The notes below the pieces were generated by a model. It had not been told where the DNA came from. It did no database searches and saw nothing but the letters and a program-made list of their open reading frames with translations. The position numbers and the translations under genes are program-made. This document shows positions 1 through 8,088 of a stretch of DNA of 64,000 nucleotides, in pieces. The stretch lies in the NCBI RefSeq assembly GCF_000426185.1, contig NZ_AUEW01000015.1, positions 42,544-106,543 of the forward strand. Reading direction: 5' to 3'. This DNA comes from Cellulomonas sp. URHD0024. Lineage in GTDB: Bacteria > Actinomycetota > Actinomycetes > Actinomycetales > Cellulomonadaceae. The number at the start of each line of letters is the position of its first letter. The first letter of the stretch is position 1.

Positions 1-260
1 GCTGCGATGATCGCGGCCCAACTGTGCGACCACAGCAGCAGCGCCACGACGAGGGTGGCCACGAGCAGCCCGACGGCCGGAAGGATGCCACGCCAGCCGT
101 AGTGCTCGACGAGAGTCTCGCGCGGCTGCCAGCCCACCTGACCGTTCGGCACGGTGACAACCGGCAGCACGACGCTCAACACGACCAACGCCACGTTGCC
201 GGCGACCGCAGCCAGCATCAGGAGAGCTGCCGCTTTCGGCGCGCCCCGCTCGACTGGCAT
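1..260 (-). CDS. Membrane protein, C-terminus cut off by the window edge
   Basis: Eighty-six codons of the N-terminal part are visible; the gene runs off the left edge. The protein begins MPVERGAPK and shows two hydrophobic stretches: residues 10-36 (rich in A, L and V) and about 60-80 (GLLVATLVVALLLW). A short extracytoplasmic loop with QVGWQPRE lies between them, so it looks like an integral membrane protein. I chose the ATG at 260 because GGGAG lies about 5 bases upstream; an in-frame ATG at 272 is possible but has no Shine-Dalgarno sequence. A palindrome at 309-324 is the likely control site. The family is not recognised. Confidence 0.6.
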   Translation of the reverse strand, partial: MPVERGAPKAAALLMLAAVAGNVALVVLSVVLPVVTVPNGQVGWQPRETLVEHYGWRGILPAVGLLVATLVVALLLWSHSWAAIIA

Positions 261-308
261 GGTCACTCCCATCAGTCGCGGAAGGCCTGACTTGAAACTC
301 CGACCAGT

Positions 309-324
309 GTGTCACCAGTGACAC
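309..324. promoter_or_regulatory. Palindrome, candidate operator
   Basis: GTGTCAC, two bases, GTGACAC: a perfect 7-base inverted repeat that continues outward with one mismatch (AG and CT on the flanks). It lies about 50 bases upstream of the leftward membrane gene that starts at 260, where a repressor of the TetR or GntR kind would bind. No regulator gene for it is in the window. Confidence 0.4.
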
Positions 325-662
325 TCTTCTTCAGAATGATGCAGACCGATTTGTAGCAGCAACGCGGGATGCCCGTGGGCCGTTGGGGAATGTTCACTCG
401 CACGTGGAGTGTTTGCCCCCGGCGTACGGAGTGCGACGAGCCCGAGATATTCGTCGATCGGCTCCGGGGTGCGCTGATCGTCGCAGGCGCCGGGCCGAGC
501 AGACGACGAACTCACTGGTCATCGGAGTTCTGCACGTTTCGAGACCTCATTGTTGCCAAGCGCGATGCTCGTTATCCGAACGGGATGTCTGCGTGACCGT
601 CTCGTGCTGGTCCCGGGCCGTGCCAACCGCCACGCTTCAATCCTCGAACAATGGAGGAAATG
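325..662. other. Intergenic region, no gene seen
   Basis: This is the rest of the spacer before the VWA lipoprotein. Open frames here lack Shine-Dalgarno sequences and recognisable products. It presumably carries the promoter of the rightward gene, but I cannot point to a clear -35/-10 pair. Just before position 663 there is a strong GGAGGAA. Confidence 0.5.
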
Positions 663-2276
663 ATGCGCGTCTCGCCATTCAAGGGCGCCCTGGGTGCCTC
701 GACGGGGCGTCCCCGCGCGACGATTCGGACAAAGGCGACGACCCGTGTGGTCGCTGCATTTGCTGCGGTTGCTGTCGTCGGCGCGCTCGGCGCCTGCAGT
801 GCGGAGGGCGGCGACGACTCCTTCGGGCCGGACAGTGCCCACGACGGAGCCGTCGCCCCTCAGGACTGGCGGCAGGCCCCGGTGGACGATCAGGAGGAGT
901 ACGACGACTCGCCGGAGCAGTCCTTCCAGGACGTGACGACGAGCCCGTTGTCGACGTTCGCCTCGGACGTCGACACCGCGTCGTACAGCAACCTGCGTCG
1001 CCAGCTGCGCTCCGGCATGGCGCCGGACGGGGTCCGGATCGAGGAGCTGGTCAACTACTTCGACTACGACTACCCGAGCCCGGAGCCGAGTGCGGCAGAC
1101 CCGTTCACCGTCACGACGCAGATCTCGGACGCGCCCTGGGCGCCGGACCACCAGCTGGCGATGATCGGTGTGCAGGCCACGGCGGAGAAGTCGACGAGCC
1201 GCGGCAACAACATCGTCTTCCTGCTCGATGTGTCCGGCTCGATGAACGCACCCGACAAGCTGCCCCTGCTCGCCGACTCGTTCGCGTTGTTGGTCGACCA
1301 GCTCGACGAGGACGACACCGTCTCGATCGTGACCTACGCCGGCAGCGACGAGGTGCTCGCCGACTCCGTGTCGGGTGACCACCACGGCGAGCTGGTGAGG
1401 ATCTTGAGGGGGCTGCAGGCCGGAGGCTCGACCGGCGGTGCGCAGGGGCTCCAGACCGCGTACGAGCTGGCGGCGAGGAACTTCGTCGAGGGTGGGAACA
1501 ACCGGGTCGTCCTGGCGACCGATGGTGACTTCAACGTCGGACCGTCCACCCCCGAGCAGCTCACCGAGCTGATCGAGGACCACGCCCGGTCGGGGGTCTA
1601 CATCTCGGTGCTCGGCTTCGGGATGGGAAACCTCAAGGACAACACGATGGAAGCCATCGCCGACCACGGCAACGGCAACTACGCCTACATCGACACGATC
1701 GACGAGGCGCGCAAGGTCCTGGTGGACGAGTTCGAGTCGACGATGTTCGTCGTCGCCCAGGACCTCAAGGTCCAGGTCGAGTTCAACCCCGCGACCGTTG
1801 CCGAGTACCGGCTGCTGGGCTACGACAACCGCCGCCTCGAGGACGAGGAGTTCGCCGACGACGCCAAGGACGCCGGCGACGTCGGCGCCGGGCACTCGGT
1901 CACCGCGTTCTACGAGCTGGTTCCGGCTCGAGGCGACTCGACGAAGGACGACCTGGACTATCAGGACGTCGAAGCCGGGGGCTCCAGCGACTTCCTGACC
2001 GTGCACGTGCGCTACAAGCACCCGGGCGCCACGGCCAGCACCGAGGTCGTCTTCCCCGCCGGAGCCGGCGACTACACCGACCGTCCCTCGACAGACTTCA
2101 GGTTCGCGTCCGCCGTCGTGGAGTTCGGACTGGCGGTGACCGGCTCGCAGGACGCCGAGGGTGCCGACCCGGCCCGGGCACGGGAACGCGCCCAAGCCGC
2201 GCTCGGCAAAGATCCCTACGGCTTGCGATCGGAGTTCGTCGGCCTCATCGGCACCTACGAGCAGATGGCCGGCTGA
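663..2276 (+). CDS. VWA-domain lipoprotein, YfbK-like
   Basis: This is a 537-residue exported lipoprotein. The N-terminus is basic and then hydrophobic, and ends in the lipobox LGAC with the modified cysteine at residue 45. A domain of the YfbK N-terminal kind follows (LSTFASDVDTASYSN, then EELVNYFDYDY). Next is a von Willebrand A domain with an intact metal site, D189-V-S-G-S (DVSGSM), and finally a C-terminal domain of the DUF3520 type that ends YGLRSEFVGLIG. Family members are thought to mediate metal-dependent contacts at the cell surface; the partner is unknown. I preferred the ATG at 663 to those at 651 and 660 because GGAGG (653-657) is correctly spaced only for it. A strong hairpin follows the gene. 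Confidence 0.88.
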   Translation: MRVSPFKGALGASTGRPRATIRTKATTRVVAAFAAVAVVGALGACSAEGGDDSFGPDSAHDGAVAPQDWRQAPVDDQEEYDDSPEQSFQDVTTSPLSTFASDVDTASYSNLRRQLRSGMAPDGVRIEELVNYFDYDYPSPEPSAADPFTVTTQISDAPWAPDHQLAMIGVQATAEKSTSRGNNIVFLLDVSGSMNAPDKLPLLADSFALLVDQLDEDDTVSIVTYAGSDEVLADSVSGDHHGELVRILRGLQAGGSTGGAQGLQTAYELAARNFVEGGNNRVVLATDGDFNVGPSTPEQLTELIEDHARSGVYISVLGFGMGNLKDNTMEAIADHGNGNYAYIDTIDEARKVLVDEFESTMFVVAQDLKVQVEFNPATVAEYRLLGYDNRRLEDEEFADDAKDAGDVGAGHSVTAFYELVPARGDSTKDDLDYQDVEAGGSSDFLTVHVRYKHPGATASTEVVFPAGAGDYTDRPSTDFRFASAVVEFGLAVTGSQDAEGADPARARERAQAALGKDPYGLRSEFVGLIGTYEQMAG

Positions 2277-2341
2277 TCGTCCAGGCGGTGCGGCCGCCGT
2301 CTCACGAGCACAGTCAAGGCGCGACGTCAGCAGGGCACGCA

Positions 2342-2375
2342 ACGAGGGACGCACCCGTGCGGGTGCGTCCCTCGT
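2342..2375. terminator. Bidirectional hairpin terminator
   Basis: A perfect 15-base-pair stem (2342-2356 with 2361-2375) with a 4-base loop. It sits between the converging genes that end at 2276 (+) and 2385 (-), so it can end transcription from both sides. There is no clear U-tract, as is common in high-GC actinobacteria. Confidence 0.8.
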
Positions 2376-2384
2376 CGTCGTGGA

Positions 2385-3416
2385 TCAGGCGATGCTCGGC
2401 AACAGCACACCGTTCACGAAGAGCTGCGCAGGACCGGTGGCACCGACGGCTCCCGGAACGGCCGGGCCCGACTGGATCGGGGCTTCGGAGATGAGGCCCG
2501 GGACGACCTCACCCTCGACGATCGCGCCGCTTCGTACCGCGCCAGACTGCACCGCCGACTCGACGAGCGGGCCGTCGGTGAAGATGTGGACCAGTGACGC
2601 GGGGTCGACGTTGGCGTTCACGTTGCCGCTGCTGTTCAGGCAGACGTCCGGCTCCTGGTTGGTGTTGTCGGTGTCCCAGTTGCCCCAGACGGCGTCCGAC
2701 AGGGACCATGCCTCGAACTCGTACTCACCGAAGACGTACTCCGGGAAGGCGTAGTCACCAGCGGGGACCCAGTCACCGAAGGACCAGTCCCCGAAGGCGT
2801 CCGCACCCCACTGCACCGGTCCGGACGCGCTGAACGACGGGCTGCCCGGCTGGAAGCCAGTGAGGTTGAAGCCCGTGAACTGGTTGGACTTGCGGGCCTC
2901 GTACGCGACGTTGCTGTTGAGGAACCCGACGAGCGTCCCCGCCCGAGAGCCGGTCCGGCTCCCGGTGTGGAAGGCGTCACGGCTGGCCTCGCGGGTGTCG
3001 GTGACCGTCGCCTCCCGGGTGTCCGAGCGGACGCCGGACTTGACGCCGGTGCGGGACTGCTGCGCGACGGCACCGTTGGTCTTCCTGCAGGACAACAGCT
3101 CGGTCGTCGTCAGGCTGGCGGACTGCGTGCCGGTCTGCGAGCCGGTCTGGCTGGCCGTCTGCGTGCCAGCCTGCTCCGCTGCCTGGGACAGGGCCTGGGC
3201 GTAACCCTGTGCCGCCGCCTGCTTGGTGGTGAACGTCAGCTTCTCCGCGTTGTCCTGGAGCTTGGCGTTGTTCCAGCCGAGGGCCGACTGCACGTCGCCC
3301 TTTCCGACGAAGCCGGTGCCGGACGATGCCACCGAGGCCTGCGCTGCACCAGCGCCGGTGACGATGAGGACAGTGGCGCCGAGGACGGCGAGGGTACGGC
3401 GAGGGATCGTGCTCAT
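2385..3416 (-). CDS. Secreted low-complexity protein, function unknown
   Basis: A 343-residue exported protein. The start MSTIPRRTLAVLGATVLIV and the cleavage-like AQA-SVA give a normal signal peptide. GGGAG lies 8 bases upstream of this ATG, which is why the longer frame reaching 3524 was not used. Residues about 70-100 are rich in T, Q and S with TGSQTGTQ repeats, and residues about 125-165 carry SRTGSR/DTREA repeats. Then comes an aromatic and acidic stretch of GDW, GDY, GEY and WGNW units. The C-terminus is a plain domain that ends LFVNGVLLPSIA. Two cysteines (in LLSCRK and PDVCLN) could pair outside the cell. I do not recognise the family. The composition suggests a repetitive surface or matrix protein. 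Confidence 0.75.
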   Translation of the reverse strand: MSTIPRRTLAVLGATVLIVTGAGAAQASVASSGTGFVGKGDVQSALGWNNAKLQDNAEKLTFTTKQAAAQGYAQALSQAAEQAGTQTASQTGSQTGTQSASLTTTELLSCRKTNGAVAQQSRTGVKSGVRSDTREATVTDTREASRDAFHTGSRTGSRAGTLVGFLNSNVAYEARKSNQFTGFNLTGFQPGSPSFSASGPVQWGADAFGDWSFGDWVPAGDYAFPEYVFGEYEFEAWSLSDAVWGNWDTDNTNQEPDVCLNSSGNVNANVDPASLVHIFTDGPLVESAVQSGAVRSGAIVEGEVVPGLISEAPIQSGPAVPGAVGATGPAQLFVNGVLLPSIA

Positions 3417-3849
3417 GGGGCTGCTCCCAGCATCGAGTCGAGTGCATCGGGGATCACATGCACAGCGCCGGGTTCGCCACTGGCTCCTTCGAACCCAGGC
3501 GACCAGATACAGGTTCGAGATCATTGCTTCGCCGACCGAACCTTCGCAGGACCCACCCGTCGAATGTGTCCAAGATGTTTCGTTTCACCCGGAATCGCAC
3601 GTTATGCCACTCGTGCGGGTGACGAAGAGGTCTCGCGCTCCAACCACGCACCCCGGGCAGCGTCCGGCGCCTGGAGGACGAGGCGCCGTCGGCTGTCGCC
3701 CCACTCGATCTCGCGGTGAAGGGATCTCAGCACGCCGACGACCCTGTACAGGAATCGCACAGCGGCGGCATAGTCAGATGTCCAGTTTGTCGGGCTTGTC
3801 GGGCTGAGGCGCCCAAGGGTGCCAACCGACTGAGCGAAAGGTTCTGGAG
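3417..3849. other. Divergent promoter region
   Basis: 433 bases lie between the leftward secreted protein and the rightward beta-propeller gene, so promoters for both should be here. The only structure I noticed is a tandem 9-base repeat, TTGTCGGGC twice, at 3787-3804, about 45 bases before the start at 3850. No coding sequence is supported. Confidence 0.45.
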
Positions 3850-5010
3850 ATGCGTCTGCGTACTCTGGGGATCGTCGCGGCGACAGCAGGGTTGCTCGTC
3901 GCCGGATCGATCCCCGCCTCCGCGCACGGACAGGGCGACTGGGGTCGCCACGGCATCGGCACCATGTCGAAGCACTGGCACGCCGGCCACGGCCACGGCC
4001 ACGGCAAGCCACCGGTCCTGAAGTCGACGACCACGGTCGCCGAGCACCTCATCAGTCCGCTGACGTTCGACGTCGACCCGTGGGGCAGGCTGGTCGTCGG
4101 GCAGTCATCGCCAGCGCCAGACGTCCCGAGCCTCCTGTTGTCCATCAAGCCTGGGCAGGCGCCGAGGACCCTGGTCGAGGAGCCGCCCGGAACGGGTCTC
4201 GACGCCGTGTCGTCCCTGTTCGGCTACGCCACGTTCGCGACCCGCGCCGGTGACGAAGAGTCGGTCTCGTCCTCGCTGCTGATGCGTCGCTCGCCGAACG
4301 GGACGGTCACCCAGGTCGCCGACCTGCTGGCCTTCGAGCAGGCGAACAACCCGGACGCGGTCAACTCCTACGGGTTCCAGGGGCTCGCGCCCGACTGCGT
4401 GGTGCCGCCGTTCGTCGCACCTGCGCCTGGTGGGGTCGACTCGCACGGGTACGGGTCGCTCATGCTGCCCGGGATCACGTACGTCGCCGATGCGGGTGGC
4501 AACGACGTCCTGTCCGTCGATCGGCGCGGCACGGTCCGCACGGTCGCGGTCCTGCCGCCGTCGTCGTTCACCGCGACTGCGGAGCTGGCCGGGGCGTTCG
4601 GGCTGCCCGACTGCGTCGTCGGTGCCACGGTCAACCTCGAACCGGTCCCGACCGACGTCGAGCTCGGTCCCGACGGCTGGCTGTACGTCTCCTCGCTGCC
4701 CGGCGGCCCGGAGGACGGGAGCCTGGGCAACCTCGGCTCCGTCTACAAGGTCAACCCGCGCACCGGTGCGGTCCGGCTCCTGGCGACCGGCCTGGCCGGG
4801 GCGACCGGTGTGGCCGTCTCGCCCAACGGCACCGTGTTCGTCGCGGAGCTCTTCGGCAACCAGGTCTCGACGATCAGCCGCAACGGGACGGTGACCCCGC
4901 TCGGGGCGTTCACGCAGCCGGCCGGGATCGAGTGGGAGAACGGTCGCCTGTACATCTCGACCAACGTCTTCGGTCCGGACGCGTCGATCGTCGCGGCCAA
5001 GGTCCACTGA
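3850..5010 (+). CDS. Secreted ScyD/ScyE-family beta-propeller protein
   Basis: A 386-residue exported protein. Its signal peptide (MRLRTLGIVAATAGLLVAGS) probably ends at ASA-HGQ. A short histidine-rich segment follows (HWHAGHGHGHGK, about residues 41-52) and could bind metal. The rest shows NHL/SMP-30-like repeats: GITYVADAGGNDVLSVD, PTDVELGPDGWLYVSS, GVAVSPNGTVFVAE and PAGIEWENGRLYIS. The layout matches the ScyD/ScyE propeller family, many of whose members are secreted proteins of unknown activity. GAAAGGTTCTGGAG just before the ATG supplies a weak ribosome site. A strong hairpin at 5035-5073 ends the unit. Confidence 0.85.
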   Translation: MRLRTLGIVAATAGLLVAGSIPASAHGQGDWGRHGIGTMSKHWHAGHGHGHGKPPVLKSTTTVAEHLISPLTFDVDPWGRLVVGQSSPAPDVPSLLLSIKPGQAPRTLVEEPPGTGLDAVSSLFGYATFATRAGDEESVSSSLLMRRSPNGTVTQVADLLAFEQANNPDAVNSYGFQGLAPDCVVPPFVAPAPGGVDSHGYGSLMLPGITYVADAGGNDVLSVDRRGTVRTVAVLPPSSFTATAELAGAFGLPDCVVGATVNLEPVPTDVELGPDGWLYVSSLPGGPEDGSLGNLGSVYKVNPRTGAVRLLATGLAGATGVAVSPNGTVFVAELFGNQVSTISRNGTVTPLGAFTQPAGIEWENGRLYISTNVFGPDASIVAAKVH

Positions 5011-5034
5011 CCAGAGCCCGCGTCAGCACAGGAG

Positions 5035-5073
5035 ACCCCGCTCGGCCGACATCGAGTGTCGGCCGAGCGGGGT
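5035..5073. terminator. Hairpin terminator
   Basis: A perfect 16-base-pair stem (5035-5050 with 5058-5073) and a 7-base loop, starting 25 bases after the propeller gene stop. The next gene ends leftward at 5195, so the hairpin may serve both strands. Confidence 0.8.
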
Positions 5074-5194
5074 ACGTCCGGTCGTGCAGGGTGGCTCGTG
5101 CTCAGGCTGCCGTGCGCCCGAGCCAGCCTCACCGACGTCTTACCTATGCCCAGAACCGTCGCACGAGGCTCTGACGCTGACGGGCCTGCAGTCG

Positions 5195-6508
5195 TCACAC
5201 CGTCGCGCGCTCCCGCGCCAGCTCCTCGACGACCTCGACCGTCCGGGCGACCGCGTCGTAGCGCGCGTACTCCGCGGCCAGCTCGGCCGCACGGCTGCGG
5301 TACGACGGGTCGGCGAGCACCTGAAGCACACCGGCGCGGACGGCGGCCGCTGTGGCCATGTCCTGCGGGTCGGTGCGGACCCCGACCCCGGTGCCCGACC
5401 AGACGACCCGTGCGGTGACCTCGGCCTTGTCCTCGGTCCGGCCTGCGACGACGAGCGGGACCCCGTGCGCCAGCGCCTGCTGGACGCCGCCGAAGCCGCC
5501 GTTGGTCACCAGCACGTCGACGAGCGGCAGCAGGTGCTCGAACGGTACGAACCGCGCGGCGCGCACGTTCGCCGGCCGGTCCGGCAGGATCTCGTCGGGC
5601 TCTCCGACCGCCGTCGTCGCGACGACGAGCACGTCCTGGTCGGCCAGAGCCTCCAGGGTCGGTCGCAGCAGCCGGTCGGGGTCGGTGGCGATGGTTCCCT
5701 GCGTGACCAGCACGACGGGCCGGCCGCCCTCGCGGGCCGCCAGCACGTCCGACCACCACGCCGGCTCGTCGAACGCGTCCACGCCGCGCGGCGTGATCTG
5801 GCCGACGAACTCGAGCTCGGGGTGCGGCTCCAGGCGCGGGTACTCGAACCCGGGAACCGAGGCCTGCAGGAGCCTGTCGGCGAGGGTGCCGACCCAGTCG
5901 AAGAAGAAGACGTCCAGGTGTCCGGCGCCGACCTGCGCGGCCACGAGCTGCGCCTCGCGCTGGGCTTCCCGGAAGACGACCTTCTGGATCAGGAGGGTCA
6001 GCGCCCGGTGGGCGAGACGGTCGAGCGCGTGGCGCGGCGGCTGCAGGCCGGGCCCGAAGGGCGGGACGTCGCGGCCCGACAGCTGCAGGGGGAGGACGGA
6101 CAGCTGGACCGACGGGACGCCGTGCCGACGGGCGGCGAGCGCCCCGGCGACGAACGCGCTCTCCACCACGACGACGTCGGGCTGCTCGGCGGAGAGGTAG
6201 GCGGAGACGTCCTCGACGTACGCGGGCACGGTCCGCACGAACAGGTGCACGATCTCCCAGCGCAACCGGCGCAGGCCCGGCCCGGGGGCGCCGTTCGCGT
6301 CGCTCCAGGCGGTGACCTCGGCGTCGTCCTCGTCGCGACCGAGGGTCATCGGGACGTACCGCGCGCCGGTCGCCCGGACGGCGTCGGCGAACTTGCTCCC
6401 GGTGTAGACGTCGACGTCGTGGCCGGCGTCGACGAGGGCCCGCACGACCGGCAGTGCGGGTCGCACGTGCCCGGTGATCGGCGAGAGGGTGAACAGGACC
6501 TTGCTCAT
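5195..6508 (-). CDS. UGT/MGT-type glycosyltransferase (GT1, YjiC-like)
   Basis: A 437-residue cytoplasmic GT-B enzyme predicted to move a sugar from a nucleotide sugar to a small hydrophobic acceptor. The N-terminus MSKVLFTLSPITGHVRP is the classic macrolide/flavonoid transferase start, with the likely catalytic His in GHVRP. The donor-binding C-terminal half has LVTQGTIATDP, FVPFEHLLPLVDVLVTNGG, GGVQQALAHGVPLVV and the GTGVGVRTD stretch before the last helix. I took the ATG at 6508 because the family homology starts there; longer in-frame extensions are only high-GC read-through. It is the last gene of a leftward set that begins with the aldo/keto reductase, but a 207-base gap makes co-transcription uncertain. 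The acceptor is unknown. Confidence 0.88.
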   Translation of the reverse strand: MSKVLFTLSPITGHVRPALPVVRALVDAGHDVDVYTGSKFADAVRATGARYVPMTLGRDEDDAEVTAWSDANGAPGPGLRRLRWEIVHLFVRTVPAYVEDVSAYLSAEQPDVVVVESAFVAGALAARRHGVPSVQLSVLPLQLSGRDVPPFGPGLQPPRHALDRLAHRALTLLIQKVVFREAQREAQLVAAQVGAGHLDVFFFDWVGTLADRLLQASVPGFEYPRLEPHPELEFVGQITPRGVDAFDEPAWWSDVLAAREGGRPVVLVTQGTIATDPDRLLRPTLEALADQDVLVVATTAVGEPDEILPDRPANVRAARFVPFEHLLPLVDVLVTNGGFGGVQQALAHGVPLVVAGRTEDKAEVTARVVWSGTGVGVRTDPQDMATAAAVRAGVLQVLADPSYRSRAAELAAEYARYDAVARTVEVVEELARERATV

Positions 6509-6715
6509 GACGTGTGCTCTCCGGCTTCGCAACGGTGGGTGGACGGCGGGTGGCCGCTCTGTCAGACCCCCGGGCCGAGCGGCCTGATACATCCGGTCCG
6601 TCCGGGTTGCGACGAGCGTGCCGCGCTCTCCTTGCGAATTGCTGGTGGCGCGGTTGCAGCCGACCTGCGGCCGGGTGTGGCCGACGCCCGGGTGCGCCCG
6701 GGCGTCCCGCGCGTG

Positions 6716-7081
6716 TCAGAGCCGGTCGATGCGCAGGGTGGTGGCCGTCGCGGTCTCGCTCGTGATGGCCCGCACCGGCGAGCCGTTGCCGTACTTGCTG
6801 CGGTAGGCGCGGTCGATCGCCTCGTCGTGCGTCTCGTCCCGGGTGAACGTGACGTCGGCGTGGACGCCGCCGGCGTCGATGGTGCCCGTGCCCGTGCGTC
6901 GGACCGCCCGGTACCACGCACCGTCCTCGCCTCGTACGGAGCGGATGAACGGGCTGCCGTCGACGACGACGTGCCACACGATCGTCGACGGGCGCACCGT
7001 CCCGTCCGGCCGTCGGGCGGCGACTCGCAGCTCGTCGTCACCCTCGATGGCGGCCAGGTCGGACGGGTCCCAGGTAGTCAT
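6716..7081 (-). CDS. DUF2255 family protein
   Basis: A 121-residue small cytoplasmic protein with the DUF2255 pattern: TWDPSDLAAIEGDDELRVA, then the paired tryptophan/valine strand IVWHVVVDG, RSVRGEDGAWYRAV and a C-terminal strand ATTLRIDRL. The family is often found next to oxidoreductases and its activity is unknown. The start MTTWDP lies 19 bases after the aldo/keto reductase stop (7101) on the same strand, so the two are almost surely co-transcribed. Confidence 0.82.
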   Translation of the reverse strand: MTTWDPSDLAAIEGDDELRVAARRPDGTVRPSTIVWHVVVDGSPFIRSVRGEDGAWYRAVRRTGTGTIDAGGVHADVTFTRDETHDEAIDRAYRSKYGNGSPVRAITSETATATTLRIDRL

Positions 7082-7100
7082 GTCGGCGCTCCTTCGCACG

Positions 7101-7985
7101 TCAGGCCTCGGGGATGGGGCGGCCGAAGGCCTCGAGGGTCATGGCCTCGGGCTCGGGTCCCCCGCGGTGACCGGTGTCCAGGGCGTCGATCGCGGCGAGC
7201 TCGTCGGCCGTGAGCTGGACGTCTGCGACGTCGAAGTTCTCCGCGATGCGTGCGGGGGTGACGGACTTGGGGATCGCGGAGCGGCCCTGCTGCAGGTGCC
7301 AGCCGAGCATCACCTGCGCCGGCGTCTTGCCGTGGGCTGCCGCGATGGCGGTGATCGTCGGGTCCTGGAGTGTCGACGTGTGTCCGGAGTCGCGGTAGAA
7401 GGTGATGCCGCCGATGGGGGACCACGCCTGCGAGACGATGCCGTGCTCCGCGTCGGCGGCGAGGACGCCCGGCTGGCGGAAGTACGGGTGGACCTCGACC
7501 TGGTTGACGGCTGGCACCACGGTCGTCGCGGCGAGCAGGTCGGCGAGGTGGTCAGGCATGAAGTTCGACACCCCGATCGCGCGGACCTTCCCGTCCGCCA
7601 GCAAGGTCTCCAGCGCCCGGTAGGCCTCGATCGTCAGGTCGAACCGGCTGGGCAGCGCCTGGTGCAGGATCAGCAGGTCGATCGTGTCCACGCGCAGCTT
7701 GGCAGCCGACGTGTCGAACGCGTGGAGCGTCGACTCGTACCCGTAGTCGCTGATCCAGACCTTGGTCTCGACGAAGATCTCGTCGCGCCCCAGCCCGGAC
7801 TCGCGGATCGCCTGGCCGACCTCGCGCTCGTTCCCGTACGCGGCGGCGGTGTCGATGTGCCGGTAGCCGACCTGCAGGGCGCAGCGCACGGCGGCCACCG
7901 TCTCGGCGGGTGGGGTCTGAAACACCCCGAAGCCGAGGGCCGGCATGGTCAGGTCGTTGCTCAGGGTGAGCGTGGGGATCGTCAT
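7101..7985 (-). CDS. Aldo/keto reductase
   Basis: A 294-residue NADPH-dependent carbonyl reductase of the 2,5-diketogluconate-reductase-like group. The catalytic tetrad is complete: Asp and Tyr in HIDTAAAYGNE, Lys in VETKVW and His in LLILHQAL. Other family marks are IGVSNFMPDHL, NQVEVHPYFRQ and the cofactor motif AIPKSVTPARI. The physiological aldehyde or ketone is not evident. The gene is the first of a leftward operon with DUF2255 and diverges from an MmyB-type regulator; a palindrome at 8025-8049 lies between the two starts. Regulators of this class commonly control an adjacent reductase, so local control is likely. Confidence 0.93.
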   Translation of the reverse strand: MTIPTLTLSNDLTMPALGFGVFQTPPAETVAAVRCALQVGYRHIDTAAAYGNEREVGQAIRESGLGRDEIFVETKVWISDYGYESTLHAFDTSAAKLRVDTIDLLILHQALPSRFDLTIEAYRALETLLADGKVRAIGVSNFMPDHLADLLAATTVVPAVNQVEVHPYFRQPGVLAADAEHGIVSQAWSPIGGITFYRDSGHTSTLQDPTITAIAAAHGKTPAQVMLGWHLQQGRSAIPKSVTPARIAENFDVADVQLTADELAAIDALDTGHRGGPEPEAMTLEAFGRPIPEA

Positions 7986-8024
7986 GACCTCCACGCTACG
8001 AACCGGCCGAGGCTCCTGGGAGGG

Positions 8025-8049
8025 TCTGCCGTTACCGGGTAACGACAGA
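8025..8049. promoter_or_regulatory. Palindromic operator between reductase and regulator
   Basis: The core CGTTACC-G-GGTAACG (8030-8044) is a perfect odd palindrome. It is flanked by TCTG on the left and CAGA on the right, giving 12-base arms with one mismatch. It lies 40 bases upstream of the aldo/keto reductase start and 40 bases upstream of the divergent regulator, where one site could control both promoters. Confidence 0.6.
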
Positions 8050-8088
8050 ACCTGCCGGTGACCGGCGACCGAAAGTACGGTCGACGGT

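Noticed and set aside
519..2354. Long open frame opposite the VWA lipoprotein
   Set aside because: It mirrors the codon pattern of the real gene, is rich in V, R, G and D without domains, and has no ribosome site. High-GC shadow.
3601..3660. Similarity of one frame (YATRAGDEEVS) to ATFATRAGDEESVS inside the propeller gene at about 4225
   Set aside because: Short and isolated, no start or family around the first copy. It may be chance or an old duplication too small to call.
4743..6977. 744-codon frame on the minus strand across two genes
   Set aside because: Arginine/proline-rich read-through that overlaps the propeller gene and the glycosyltransferase; no homology signal.
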